The notes beneath the pieces are model-generated. The model had not been told where the DNA came from and made no database searches. It was given only the letters and a program-made list of their open reading frames with translations. A stretch of DNA of 64,000 nucleotides. Source: Cognatundibacterium curvum (GTDB lineage Bacteria; Pseudomonadota; Gammaproteobacteria; Burkholderiales; Burkholderiaceae_D). Where the stretch lies: positions 1-64,000 of the forward strand of contig NZ_JACOGD010000005.1 in NCBI RefSeq assembly GCF_014284235.1, in the 5' to 3' direction. Each line of letters begins with the position of its first letter. The stretch's first letter is position 1. This document shows positions 1 to 7,532 of this stretch, piece after piece. The position numbers and the translations under genes are program-made.

Positions 1-11
1 GGGTCGAAAAA

Positions 12-42
12 CCTGTAAGCATGACGCAAACATGCTTACAGG
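12..42 (-). terminator. Perfect 12-bp hairpin with T-run on the minus strand
   Basis: The arms at 12-23 and 31-42 are perfectly complementary around a 7-nt loop. On the minus strand the stem is followed directly by five T (the A-run at 7-11), which is the form of an intrinsic terminator for leftward transcription. Read rightward there is no T-run. The right arm runs into an AGGAGG at 40-45 that has no start codon at a usable distance. No minus-strand gene to its right is seen before 4.1 kb, so what it terminates is unclear. Confidence 0.6.
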
Positions 43-53
43 AGGCAGCAAAG

Positions 54-76
54 CTAACCCGTATAGGATGGGTTAG
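54..76 (+). promoter_or_regulatory. Second hairpin in the leader of the peptide gene
   Basis: A 7-bp perfect stem (54-60 with 70-76, extendable by a G-T and an A-T pair) with a 9-nt loop lies between the first hairpin and the ribosome binding site of the small peptide gene. It has no T-run. It may shape the 5' untranslated region of the peptide mRNA. Its role is not known. Confidence 0.4.
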
Positions 77-107
77 TTCATTCAACCATGTATAGGAGTA
101 ACACAAA

Positions 108-257
108 ATGCGTTTAATGACAAATGAAGAGTTAGAAGAGGTTGGTGGCGGAGATCAGACTTACGAGCATGTAGAAAAACGTATGACTGAAGATGAAAAA
201 CGTGATTATGACAAACGAGCAATCTGGGAAGCTAATGGCTACGGTGGTGGCGTTTAA
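108..257 (+). CDS. Double-glycine leader peptide, probable bacteriocin/RiPP-like precursor
   Basis: The gene encodes 49 residues from an ATG preceded by AGGAG at 94-98 (9-nt spacing). Residues 1-14 read as a short double-glycine leader (LMTNEELEEVGG) of the type cleaved by C39 peptidases, and the C39-ABC exporter two genes downstream fits this. The predicted mature part (residues 15 or 16 to 49) has no Cys, Ser or Pro, is highly charged, contains three Lys-Arg pairs (24-25, 31-32, 36-37), one Trp (W40), and ends in a Gly-rich tail YGGGV. I do not recognise the mature sequence. Antibacterial activity is an inference from the leader and neighbours; a signalling peptide is equally possible. The region is AT-rich compared with the rest of the window. 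Confidence 0.78.
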   Translation: MRLMTNEELEEVGGGDQTYEHVEKRMTEDEKRDYDKRAIWEANGYGGGV

Positions 258-285
258 GTAATTCGTTAGCTCTCAACGTAAGACA

Positions 286-313
286 GATGGTGTTGGCTTA
301 AGCTAGCACCATC
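286..313 (+). promoter_or_regulatory. Hairpin between peptide gene and M16 gene
   Basis: A 12-bp stem (286-297 with 302-313, including two G-T pairs) closes a TTAA loop, 28 bp after the peptide stop codon and 26 bp before the M16 start. There is no T-run after it, so it looks more like an mRNA 3'-end protector or partial attenuator than a full terminator. Such an element would allow more peptide than protease and exporter to be made. That role is an inference. Confidence 0.5.
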
Positions 314-339
314 CAATAACCCTTTAAATAAGTCATTAT

Positions 340-1812
340 ATGCAAGCCAATAATCGATTGCTATTACATTATTTAATCGTAATTTTGTTCATTTTTGGTA
401 TCTATAAAAACTGTTCAGGCAAGGATGTTTTGATTTCTTTAGAACCCGATAAAACTGAAGCTCCAAGGTTCGTACGTGAAATCGAAGGTGTGCAAGAGTT
501 GTTATTGTCTAATGGTTTGCAAATTTTATTAATACCTGATCATGGCGCTGCCAATGTGTCGATTAATCTGGTTTACAGAACGGGTGCTAAACAAGAGGCT
601 TATGGAGAAAAAGGTATCGCACATTTACTAGAACATGTCCTAGTCATGCGTGGGTCTCCAAAGCATCCAAACTTAGCAGAGGAAATGAAAAAAAAGGGAC
701 TGCGGCGAATTGGAACTACGGGACATGACTATACGAGTTATCGATCAATTATTCCTGCAAATGATGATTTGCTCAACTGGGTTTTAGAAGTAGAAGCAGA
801 ACGAATGCTAACATTTAAGTACCATGAAGCTGACTTGAAAATCGCCTTGCATGAGGTATTGGAGGAAAAAGAGAACACGGATCGGGATGGTAATATATTA
901 TTAAGAAGAAGTGCGTTTGAAGCAATGTTTCTGTGGCATGCATACGGCAGGGAGCCCATTGGAAACAGAAGTGATTTGGAAAATCTGAGTTTAGAACAAA
1001 TACAAAAATTTTGGAAAAGCTATTATCGACCGAATAACGCCACCTTAATTGTGGCCGGAAATTTTAATCAAGAAAGAGTTCTGGCATCGATAACCGCTCT
1101 ATTTGGTTTGATTTCCAACATTGAACAGACAACAAAAGAGCCTGTCACTGTCGAACCAATGCAAGAAGGAGAACGTGAATTTACGATTCGCCGAAGAAGA
1201 ACGGTTCCAATGATGCTGGCTGCATATCGGACTGAAGATGTTTCACATCCAAATTACGCTGCTGCGCCGTTGCTCGCATATATTTTAGGCAAAGAGGAAA
1301 AACGATTAAACGATACCTTAATCACTACAAAGCTAATTGATAAACAAGAGGTAAAAATTGTTAATTTCGCTGATTCAGGAGCCATCATTTTTGAACTAAA
1401 ACTCGAATACGGTAAGGGTGCTGATCTAAGTATGGCTCAGGAAAAGTTATTGAATATACTAGAAAAAATCGCCGAAAAACCGATAACACAAGAAGAACTC
1501 GATCACGCTAAATCATATTGGGATGACAAACTCAGGAAATCAAAAACTGATATTGAATTGTTTTCAAAGGAAATTTCTTATAATGCCGGGCGCGGTGACT
1601 GGAGACTTTGGTTTTTGATGCGCAACCATATTCAGACTATAACTTTGGAAAAGTTACAATCAATTGCGAAGAACTGGTTTGACGCAAATAATCGTACGGT
1701 TATTAAATTGATTGAGAGTGATGGTTATTCGCGTCGGGAACCATATAGCAAAGTAAATTTAGCAAATCAGTTAAAGCAATTGGATGCAGCAAATGGACAA
1801 GTTGATCGATAA
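340..1812 (+). CDS. Exported M16-family zinc metallopeptidase
   Basis: The 490-residue protein has a hydrophobic N-terminal segment (about residues 8-21) that acts as a signal peptide or membrane anchor, so the enzyme should work outside the cytoplasm. The inverted zinc motif HLLEH lies at 95-99, and a Glu in LHEVLEEKEN (about 172-176) can be the third ligand. A second M16 domain begins near the NATLIVAGNF segment (about 233-242). The length fits a single-chain M16B peptidase. The ATG at 340 lacks a clear ribosome binding site, and no other in-frame start precedes the signal. It sits between a double-glycine peptide gene and a C39 exporter, so peptide maturation or degradation is the likely job. 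M16 enzymes act in subtilosin (AlbE/F) and PQQ (PqqF) biosynthesis, but the substrate here is inferred. Codon use is AT-rich. Confidence 0.88.
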   Translation: MQANNRLLLHYLIVILFIFGIYKNCSGKDVLISLEPDKTEAPRFVREIEGVQELLLSNGLQILLIPDHGAANVSINLVYRTGAKQEAYGEKGIAHLLEHVLVMRGSPKHPNLAEEMKKKGLRRIGTTGHDYTSYRSIIPANDDLLNWVLEVEAERMLTFKYHEADLKIALHEVLEEKENTDRDGNILLRRSAFEAMFLWHAYGREPIGNRSDLENLSLEQIQKFWKSYYRPNNATLIVAGNFNQERVLASITALFGLISNIEQTTKEPVTVEPMQEGEREFTIRRRRTVPMMLAAYRTEDVSHPNYAAAPLLAYILGKEEKRLNDTLITTKLIDKQEVKIVNFADSGAIIFELKLEYGKGADLSMAQEKLLNILEKIAEKPITQEELDHAKSYWDDKLRKSKTDIELFSKEISYNAGRGDWRLWFLMRNHIQTITLEKLQSIAKNWFDANNRTVIKLIESDGYSRREPYSKVNLANQLKQLDAANGQVDR

Positions 1813-1827
1813 CGGAGCAACTTATCC

Positions 1828-3987
1828 TTGCTCCCTAACCGAATAGCCATTTCTGCATCAATGCGCCCCCTCCTCCAAACCGAATCCAGCGAATGCGGCC
1901 TAGCCTGTCTCGCCATGATCGCCTCGCACTATGGCTATCACACCGATCTGCCGGATTTGCGGCGCAGGTTTGCGATCAGCCTGAAAGGCGCGACGCTCGC
2001 GCAGTTAATGCGGCATGCGTCGACTTTGCATTTGTCGACCCGGCCTTTGCGGCTGGAACTGGATGAGTTATCTGAGCTGCAGTTGCCCTGCATTTTGCAT
2101 TGGAATCTGAATCACTTCGTCGTCTTAAAAAAAGTATCCAGGAACTGGCAGGGTAAGGTCAGTCTGACGCTGCTGGATCCGGCGGTCGGTGAGCGCCGCG
2201 TTTCGCTGGAAGAGGCTTCGGCCCATTTTACCGGCGTCGCTTTGGAGTTATTACCCAGCGCGGCCTTTGTCGCCAAAGATGAGCGACGGCGCATTGCGAT
2301 CCATGACTTAACCGGACACATTCTGGGGCTGCGTCCTGCGATTGCCAAGGTGATGTTGCTTGCGCTGGCTCTGGAGATTTTTGCGATTTGCTCGCCCTTG
2401 TTTAATCAGTTTGTGATCGATGAAGTGATCGTGAGCGGGGACAAGGAATTACTCACGGTGCTGGTGTTTGGTTTTGCCTTGCTGATGGTCACGCAGACCG
2501 CGATTAGCCTGGCGCGCAGCTGGTTTCTGATGCGCTGGAGTATGGACATCAGCTTTCAGTGGAGTGCGCGCGTGTTTGCGCATCTGACCCATTTACCGGT
2601 TTCTTTTTTTGAAAAGCGCCATCTGGGCGATGTGGTGTCGCGCTTTGGCAGCATAAGTGCAATCCAGAGCACGCTGACCAGCCTGTTTGTAGAAAGCGCG
2701 CTCGATGGGCTGATGGCCTTGCTCGCGCTGGGCATGATGCTGGTCTACAGCCTCAAACTGTCAGCCCTGGTGTTGGTGACAGTGTTGATTTACGCGCTGT
2801 TACGCTGGGCCTTTTACCAGCCTTTCCGTGAAGCCTCGCAAGAGCGTCTGATCCTGTCGTCCAAAGAGAACAGCCACTTCCTGGAAACCCTGCGTGCGGT
2901 GACGCCTTTAAAGCTGTTTGGCCGTGAAGAAGAACGCCGTGCACGCTGGCTGAATCTCAAAATGGATGTACAGAACCGCGACATCAAGACCCAGAAAATG
3001 TCTATTCTGTTCAAAGTCGCTAACACCACGCTGTTCGGTATGCAGGGTCTGGCCTTGTTTTACATCGGTGCCGGACAAGTCATGCAGAATGCGCTCACGG
3101 TCGGTATGCTGATGGCCTTTTCCAGTTATGCCGGGACCTTCTCAGGCCGCTTCTTTAGTCTGATCGATTTATTTGTGAACCTCAAAATGCTGAGCCTGCA
3201 TAGCGAGAGGCTGGCCGATATCGTGCTGGAAGAAGCCGAAACCGATCAGGCCTTAGAAACCGATTTGTCGCGCATCCAGCCCGGTATCACGCTCAATAAC
3301 ATCAAATTCCGTTATGCCGATGGCGAACCCTGGGTACTCAATGGCATCCACCTCAGCATCCCGGCCGGTCAAAGTATCGCCTTAGTCGGCCCCAGTGGCT
3401 GCGGCAAAACCACGCTGTGCAAAATCATTCTGGGCTTATTAAAACCAACCGAAGGTGAAATTTTGATCGACGGCATCCCGGTCAGACAACTGGGCCTGAA
3501 AGCCTGGCGCCAGCTGGTTGGCACCGTGATGCAGGATGATGTCTTGCTGGCGGGCTCCATCATGGACAACATCAGCTTCTTCGATGCCCACACCGACCGT
3601 GACCGGGTTGATCTCTGCGCGCGTCAGGCCGCGATTCATGAGGACATCAGCGCCATGCCCATGGGCTACCAAACCCTGGTCGGCGACATGGGCAGCAGCC
3701 TGTCCGGCGGCCAGAAACAACGCGTATTACTGGCGCGTGCCTTATACAAACAACCGAAAATTCTGGCCCTGGACGAAGCCACCAGCCACCTCGATGTCGA
3801 GAACGAACACAAGGTCAACCAGGCACTGGCCAGCCTCAACTTAACCCGCATCATGGTCGCGCACCGACCCGAAACCATCAGCGCCGCCCAGCGCGTGGTG
3901 GCCTTACGTGAGGGGCAGGTGGTGGAAGTCAGAGGCTGTGTGGAAGTCGCAGCAGATGCTGAGACGGAAGCGGTGCGGGTGGCTTGA
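1828..3987 (+). CDS. Peptidase-containing ABC transporter (C39 peptidase, TM domain, NBD)
   Basis: The 719-residue protein is a full bacteriocin-type exporter in the order C39 protease (about 12-145), six-helix membrane domain (about 165-450) and ATPase domain (about 490-705). C39 catalytic residues are visible: Q17, C23 in SECGLAC, H96 in NHFVVL and D117. The NBD has Walker A GPSGCGKTT near 521, signature LSGGQKQR near 625, Walker B ILALDEATS and an H-loop His in VAHRPE. The protease should cut double-glycine leaders in the cytosol while the transporter exports the peptide. The TTG start at 1828 is preceded by CGGAG at 1813-1817; an ATG at 1861 is the alternative. It lies 15 bp after the M16 gene. 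No HlyD or TolC partner is visible. GC content is clearly higher than in the two preceding genes. Confidence 0.95.
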   Translation: MLPNRIAISASMRPLLQTESSECGLACLAMIASHYGYHTDLPDLRRRFAISLKGATLAQLMRHASTLHLSTRPLRLELDELSELQLPCILHWNLNHFVVLKKVSRNWQGKVSLTLLDPAVGERRVSLEEASAHFTGVALELLPSAAFVAKDERRRIAIHDLTGHILGLRPAIAKVMLLALALEIFAICSPLFNQFVIDEVIVSGDKELLTVLVFGFALLMVTQTAISLARSWFLMRWSMDISFQWSARVFAHLTHLPVSFFEKRHLGDVVSRFGSISAIQSTLTSLFVESALDGLMALLALGMMLVYSLKLSALVLVTVLIYALLRWAFYQPFREASQERLILSSKENSHFLETLRAVTPLKLFGREEERRARWLNLKMDVQNRDIKTQKMSILFKVANTTLFGMQGLALFYIGAGQVMQNALTVGMLMAFSSYAGTFSGRFFSLIDLFVNLKMLSLHSERLADIVLEEAETDQALETDLSRIQPGITLNNIKFRYADGEPWVLNGIHLSIPAGQSIALVGPSGCGKTTLCKIILGLLKPTEGEILIDGIPVRQLGLKAWRQLVGTVMQDDVLLAGSIMDNISFFDAHTDRDRVDLCARQAAIHEDISAMPMGYQTLVGDMGSSLSGGQKQRVLLARALYKQPKILALDEATSHLDVENEHKVNQALASLNLTRIMVAHRPETISAAQRVVALREGQVVEVRGCVEVAADAETEAVRVA

Positions 3988-3998
3988 ACGGTAGGCCA

Positions 3999-4082
3999 CC
4001 ACCCGCTGTCTGGGCCGGGTGGCATTGGTGTGCTGGCTGGCGGCTACAACATGCTGACAGGCCGCCAGCATCTGTCATGCAA
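3999..4082. repeat. REP-like hairpin repeat, copy A
   Basis: The copy begins with a 24-bp block, 7-bp inverted arms CCACCCG/CGGGTGG around 10 nt, then a second stem CTGGCGGC/GCCGCCAG, ending in CATCTGTCATGCAA. The same layout recurs at 4512-4574 with few differences, except that copy A has extra bases inside the second hairpin. It lies directly 3' of the ABC exporter gene and may end or protect its mRNA. Confidence 0.7.
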
Positions 4083-4118
4083 ATTCAATGGCTATTGGTA
4101 TGTCATGCGCTGGCGGCT

Positions 4119-4460
4119 TTATCGGCGAAAATCTTGCGGGAATTTGCGACGCAATTTTATGACAGCGCTGCCATTCACCATCAGGCAGACTAAAACGACA
4201 AAGCCGACTAGCCAGGGTTCGAAAGCATGTCTGAACGCTGTGACAATTGCCAAAGGCAACAGACTGGCGACGACCGTCAATGTTTCTGGAGTGTTTTTAT
4301 GGCGTCCAAACTGCCAGTTGTACAAGGTGACAGGCATCACGAAAAAGATTGCTACAAGAAACAGCAAGCCGAGGTTTGATTCATTTGTACTGGCCGTCCA
4401 TGCACCTGTAAGGAAAAAAAACAGGGACAAGATCCAGCTTGTTATTCCAATGATTTTCAT
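4119..4460 (-). CDS. Small four-helix membrane protein, unknown function
   Basis: The reading frame gives 113 residues from an ATG at 4460 (GAAG about 8 nt upstream), starting MKIIGITSWILSLFFF. Four hydrophobic stretches alternate with short polar loops, as in small inner-membrane proteins, and the C-terminus is basic (KLRRKF). An in-frame extension upstream runs into the flanking repeat and is rejected. The gene lies alone between two copies of a hairpin repeat, between the exporter and the oxidoreductase. I do not recognise the family. It could be an immunity protein for the peptide system, since such proteins are often small membrane proteins, but it is on the opposite strand and this is only a guess. 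Confidence 0.6.
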   Translation of the reverse strand: MKIIGITSWILSLFFFLTGAWTASTNESNLGLLFLVAIFFVMPVTLYNWQFGRHKNTPETLTVVASLLPLAIVTAFRHAFEPWLVGFVVLVCLMVNGSAVIKLRRKFPQDFRR

Positions 4461-4511
4461 CAATATCTTCAGCTTGATATGGCCTGGTGTGAGTGGCCTG
4501 AACCGGAACTT

Positions 4512-4574
4512 CCACCCGCTGTCTGAGCCGGGTGGGGCTGCTTTGCTGGCTGGCGGCCAGCATCTTTCATACAA
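4512..4574. repeat. REP-like hairpin repeat, copy B
   Basis: It begins with the same 24-bp inverted-repeat block as copy A (one base different), followed by a compact hairpin TGCTGGC/GCCAGCA with a 5-nt loop and CATCTTTCATACAA. It lies between the start of the small membrane-protein gene and the 3' end of the molybdopterin subunit gene, where the second hairpin could act in transcript ending. Copies A and B start 513 bp apart in the same orientation. Confidence 0.7.
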
Positions 4575-4583
4575 GTGCCACGC

Positions 4584-6824
4584 TCAGGCCAGTTTGAATG
4601 GCAGGGCGCGCAGGCGTTTAGGTTGCAGGCGGGCTAAGGCATTGGCGAAGGCGGGTGCCAGTGGTGGCAGACCGGGTTCGCCCATGCCTTTCGGTGCATC
4701 GGCACTGGGCACGATGTGTACCGCAACTTTGGGCATATCGGTGATGCGCGGAACGACGTAGTCTGAGAAATTACTTTGCTCGACCACGCCCTGACGCAGG
4801 CTGATGGCGGCGCCTGGCAGGCACATGCCCAGACCCATCAATGCTGCGCCTTCGACTTGTGCGCGTACGCTTTCCGGATTGACGGCCAGATTGCAATGCA
4901 CGCCAGCGGTCACTTCCAGCAGTTTGGGCTGAGCTTTGTGCAGCGATGCCACCACTACATAGGCCACTACCGATTCAAAGGATTCATGCACTGCCACGCC
5001 CCAGGCCTGGCCTTTTGCCAGCTTGCGTTTGCCATAGCCGGATTGCTCGACTGCCAGCATCAGCGCGGCGCGGTGACGTGGATGCTGATCGCCGATTAAG
5101 CTCAGGCGGTAGGCAACCGGGTCCTGTTTAGTTTTCTGCGCGATTTCATCGATCAGGGTTTCCATCACAAATGCGGTATGGGTAGAGCCCACGCTGCGCC
5201 ACCACAGTACCGGCACATTCACTTTGGGATGATGCACGGTGAGCCGCATCGGCAGCGCATACGGTTCTTTCATGCCTTCTACCGCAGTCGCATCGATACC
5301 ATCCTTAATCATCATGCCTTCAAACAGGGTACCGGCCACGATAGACTGACCGACGATCACATGATCCCAGCCCAGGATTTTGCCCTGCGCATCAAAGCCG
5401 ATATGGGCAGTGTGCAGGTGCATAGGGCGGTAATAGCCGCCACGGATGTCGTCTTCACGGCTCCAGACGGTGCGTACCGGAGCCTGCAAGCCCGCATCCA
5501 GCGCGGCTTTGGCGACCTGGCAGGCTTCCACTACGTAATCATTGCTAGGCACTGCACGGCGGCCAAAACCACCGCCTGCAGCCTGGGTATGTACCAGAAT
5601 ATTTTCTGGCTTCAAACCCAGCGTGCGTGCGGCTGCCAGCCCATCCATACCGGCCATCTGGGTGCCGCACCAGAGTTCAGCACTGTCACTTTTAAGCGCA
5701 ACGGTGCAATTCAGCGGTTCCATCGGCGCATGCGCCAGATACGGGAAAACGAATTCGGCCTTGATCTGATGCGTGGCTTTGGCGATGCCAGCGACATCGT
5801 CTTTGTAATACTGTTGACCCGGCTGGCGTGCCAGTTGGCGATAAGCGGCTAACTGCGCCTGGCTGTCAGTTTTTTCTACCGATGCCACATCCCATTCGAC
5901 TTTCAGCGCATCGCGCGCCTGTTTGGCTTGCCAGTAGCCGGTCGCGATAATCGCCACACCTTCGGCACCGCGATCAAGCGCGATGCGGCGTACTGCTTTG
6001 ACGCCAGGCATGGCCTTAGCCGCTGCATCATCCAGGCTGCGGATGCGCGCACCAAACACCGGTGGCCTTGCCACCACGGCTGTCAGCATGCCAGGCAAGC
6101 GCATGTCGATGCCATATTGTTGCTGGCCGCGCGATTTCGCTGCCGCATCCAGCCGTTTGGTGGCATGACCGATCAGGCGGAAGCTGGCCGGATCTTTCAG
6201 TGTGACTTGTTCAGGCACCGGCAATTGCATGGCGGCTTTGGCCAGCTGACCATAGCTCAGTTGTTGTCCATTAGCGCCGATCACAAACCCGGCCTTGGTG
6301 CTCAGGCTGGCCGGATCGGCTTTCCATTGTTGCGCAGCGGCCTGGATCAGCATGGCACGGGTGCGCGCACCGAGTTCGCGGTACTGCATATACGAGTTCT
6401 TGATGGAATTCGAGCCGCCGGTCAGATGGATGCCAAATAAAGGATCGGCATAAGCGGGCGAATTGGTGCCATGTACGCTGCGTACCAGACTCCAGTCCGC
6501 ATCCAGTTCTTCCGCCAGTATCAACGGCAAACCAGTCTGCACACCCTGACCGAAATCCAGACGGTTAATCGTTACCGTGACGATGCCATCTTCTGCGATC
6601 TGTACAAAGGCGGAAGGTTGCTGAGTAGGCTTCAGACCCGCCTTCTGATTTGCTGCAGCCCCCTGCGCCTGTGCGCTGTCTGGCAACAGCGGATAGCAGG
6701 CCAGCGCAAAGCCGGAACTGGCTGTGACTTTCAAAAAACGGCGGCGGCTCAGGCCCGTTGGGGCGGCTTGCAGCCGGTTTTGCAGCGCGGGTGGTAAATT
6801 CAGCACTTGATGATTGAATAGCAT
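4584..6824 (-). CDS. iorB: Molybdopterin-binding subunit of an isoquinoline 1-oxidoreductase-type hydroxylase
   Basis: The 746-residue protein belongs to the xanthine dehydrogenase/aldehyde oxidase large-subunit family, IorB-like branch. A Tat signal with RRRFLK at 27-32, a hydrophobic stretch and an AQA cleavage site near 53 shows it is exported folded with its cofactor. The molybdopterin-binding segment AGGGFGRR is near residue 415. Length is normal for the family. It follows the iron-sulfur subunit by 10 bp and is translationally coupled to it. Family members hydroxylate N-heterocycles or oxidise aldehydes; the substrate here cannot be told from sequence. No cytochrome subunit or maturation chaperone is adjacent. 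The gene symbol reflects family resemblance rather than proven activity. Confidence 0.88.
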   Translation of the reverse strand: MLFNHQVLNLPPALQNRLQAAPTGLSRRRFLKVTASSGFALACYPLLPDSAQAQGAAANQKAGLKPTQQPSAFVQIAEDGIVTVTINRLDFGQGVQTGLPLILAEELDADWSLVRSVHGTNSPAYADPLFGIHLTGGSNSIKNSYMQYRELGARTRAMLIQAAAQQWKADPASLSTKAGFVIGANGQQLSYGQLAKAAMQLPVPEQVTLKDPASFRLIGHATKRLDAAAKSRGQQQYGIDMRLPGMLTAVVARPPVFGARIRSLDDAAAKAMPGVKAVRRIALDRGAEGVAIIATGYWQAKQARDALKVEWDVASVEKTDSQAQLAAYRQLARQPGQQYYKDDVAGIAKATHQIKAEFVFPYLAHAPMEPLNCTVALKSDSAELWCGTQMAGMDGLAAARTLGLKPENILVHTQAAGGGFGRRAVPSNDYVVEACQVAKAALDAGLQAPVRTVWSREDDIRGGYYRPMHLHTAHIGFDAQGKILGWDHVIVGQSIVAGTLFEGMMIKDGIDATAVEGMKEPYALPMRLTVHHPKVNVPVLWWRSVGSTHTAFVMETLIDEIAQKTKQDPVAYRLSLIGDQHPRHRAALMLAVEQSGYGKRKLAKGQAWGVAVHESFESVVAYVVVASLHKAQPKLLEVTAGVHCNLAVNPESVRAQVEGAALMGLGMCLPGAAISLRQGVVEQSNFSDYVVPRITDMPKVAVHIVPSADAPKGMGEPGLPPLAPAFANALARLQPKRLRALPFKLA

Positions 6825-6834
6825 GCTGTTCCCC

Positions 6835-7302
6835 TCAGGCTAACTGACGTGCGGCATCGTGTATCGCAGCGCGGATACGCTGATAAGTACCGCAGCGGCA
6901 GATATTGCCTGCCATGGCGGCGTCGATGTCAGCATCGCTGGGTTTTTTATTGGTTTTCAGCAGTGCGGTTGCACTCATGATCTGGCCGCTCTGGCAATAG
7001 CCACATTGCGCCACGTCATGCTGTATCCAGGCCGCCTGCACCACACGTCCGACCGCATCGTTTTCCATGCCTTCTATGGTGCTGATCTGCTGTCCGGCGA
7101 CTGCTGAAACCGGCGTCACGCAAGAACGGGTGGCCTGGCCATTGATATGCACAGTGCAGGCACCGCACAAAGCCGCACCGCAGCCAAACTTGGTACCGGT
7201 CAGCCCCAGCGCATCGCGCAAGGCCCACAATACCGGGGTGGATGGGTCCACATCAAGCTGATGGGTTTGTTGATTGATGCTTAACTGGCTGATTTGTGTC
7301 AT
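6835..7302 (-). CDS. iorA: 2Fe-2S subunit of the IorAB-type hydroxylase
   Basis: From the ATG at 7302, preceded by AGGAGA, the protein has 155 residues. The N-terminal plant-type ferredoxin domain has C41, C46, C49 and C61, and the C-terminal [2Fe-2S]-binding domain has C100, C103, C135 and C137. This is the standard two-cluster small subunit that passes electrons away from the molybdenum centre. It has no signal peptide and would be exported by hitch-hiking with the Tat signal of the large subunit. A longer in-frame start exists upstream but lacks any conserved sequence. The gene leads a two-gene transcription unit with iorB, separated by a terminator from the ligase gene upstream. Confidence 0.92.
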   Translation of the reverse strand: MTQISQLSINQQTHQLDVDPSTPVLWALRDALGLTGTKFGCGAALCGACTVHINGQATRSCVTPVSAVAGQQISTIEGMENDAVGRVVQAAWIQHDVAQCGYCQSGQIMSATALLKTNKKPSDADIDAAMAGNICRCGTYQRIRAAIHDAARQLA

Positions 7303-7446
7303 CGCTGATGTCTCCTGCCGGATCGGTTGGATGGGAATGAAGCTAGAACTATAGGCCAAAATTGCGATTACTGCTGTACGCAGCAGGCGGCTGTCGGAAA
7401 TCGGCGACACCGTGGCGACAAAGTGGATGGCATCGCTGATGGTGCA

Positions 7447-7474
7447 CAAAAAAATGGACGCCGGGCAGCGTCCA
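7447..7474 (-). terminator. Intrinsic terminator ending the liv/ligase operon
   Basis: On the minus strand a 7-bp stem TGGACGC/GCGTCCA with a 6-nt loop is followed by seven T. It lies 59 bp beyond the stop codon of the PaaK-like gene and upstream of iorA, so it should end the large catabolic operon and leave iorAB to its own promoter. Confidence 0.88.
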
Positions 7475-7532
7475 CAAACACGAGGAGAAACAAGGCAGGC
7501 CGCGCTCCATGCTGAGCGCTGAACCATGAAAA

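Noticed and set aside
88..117. Nine-codon frame overlapping the start of the GG-peptide gene
   Set aside because: It lacks its own ribosome binding site and covers the one used by the peptide gene. It is too short to support as a leader peptide.
4030..4761. Long plus-strand frame over the repeats and the small membrane-protein gene
   Set aside because: It crosses both hairpin repeats and runs into the antisense of iorB. The minus-strand frame in the same place has clear transmembrane helices and a plausible start.
5178..5852. 224-residue plus-strand frame
   Set aside because: It is entirely antisense to the molybdopterin subunit gene, with no domain or start signal.
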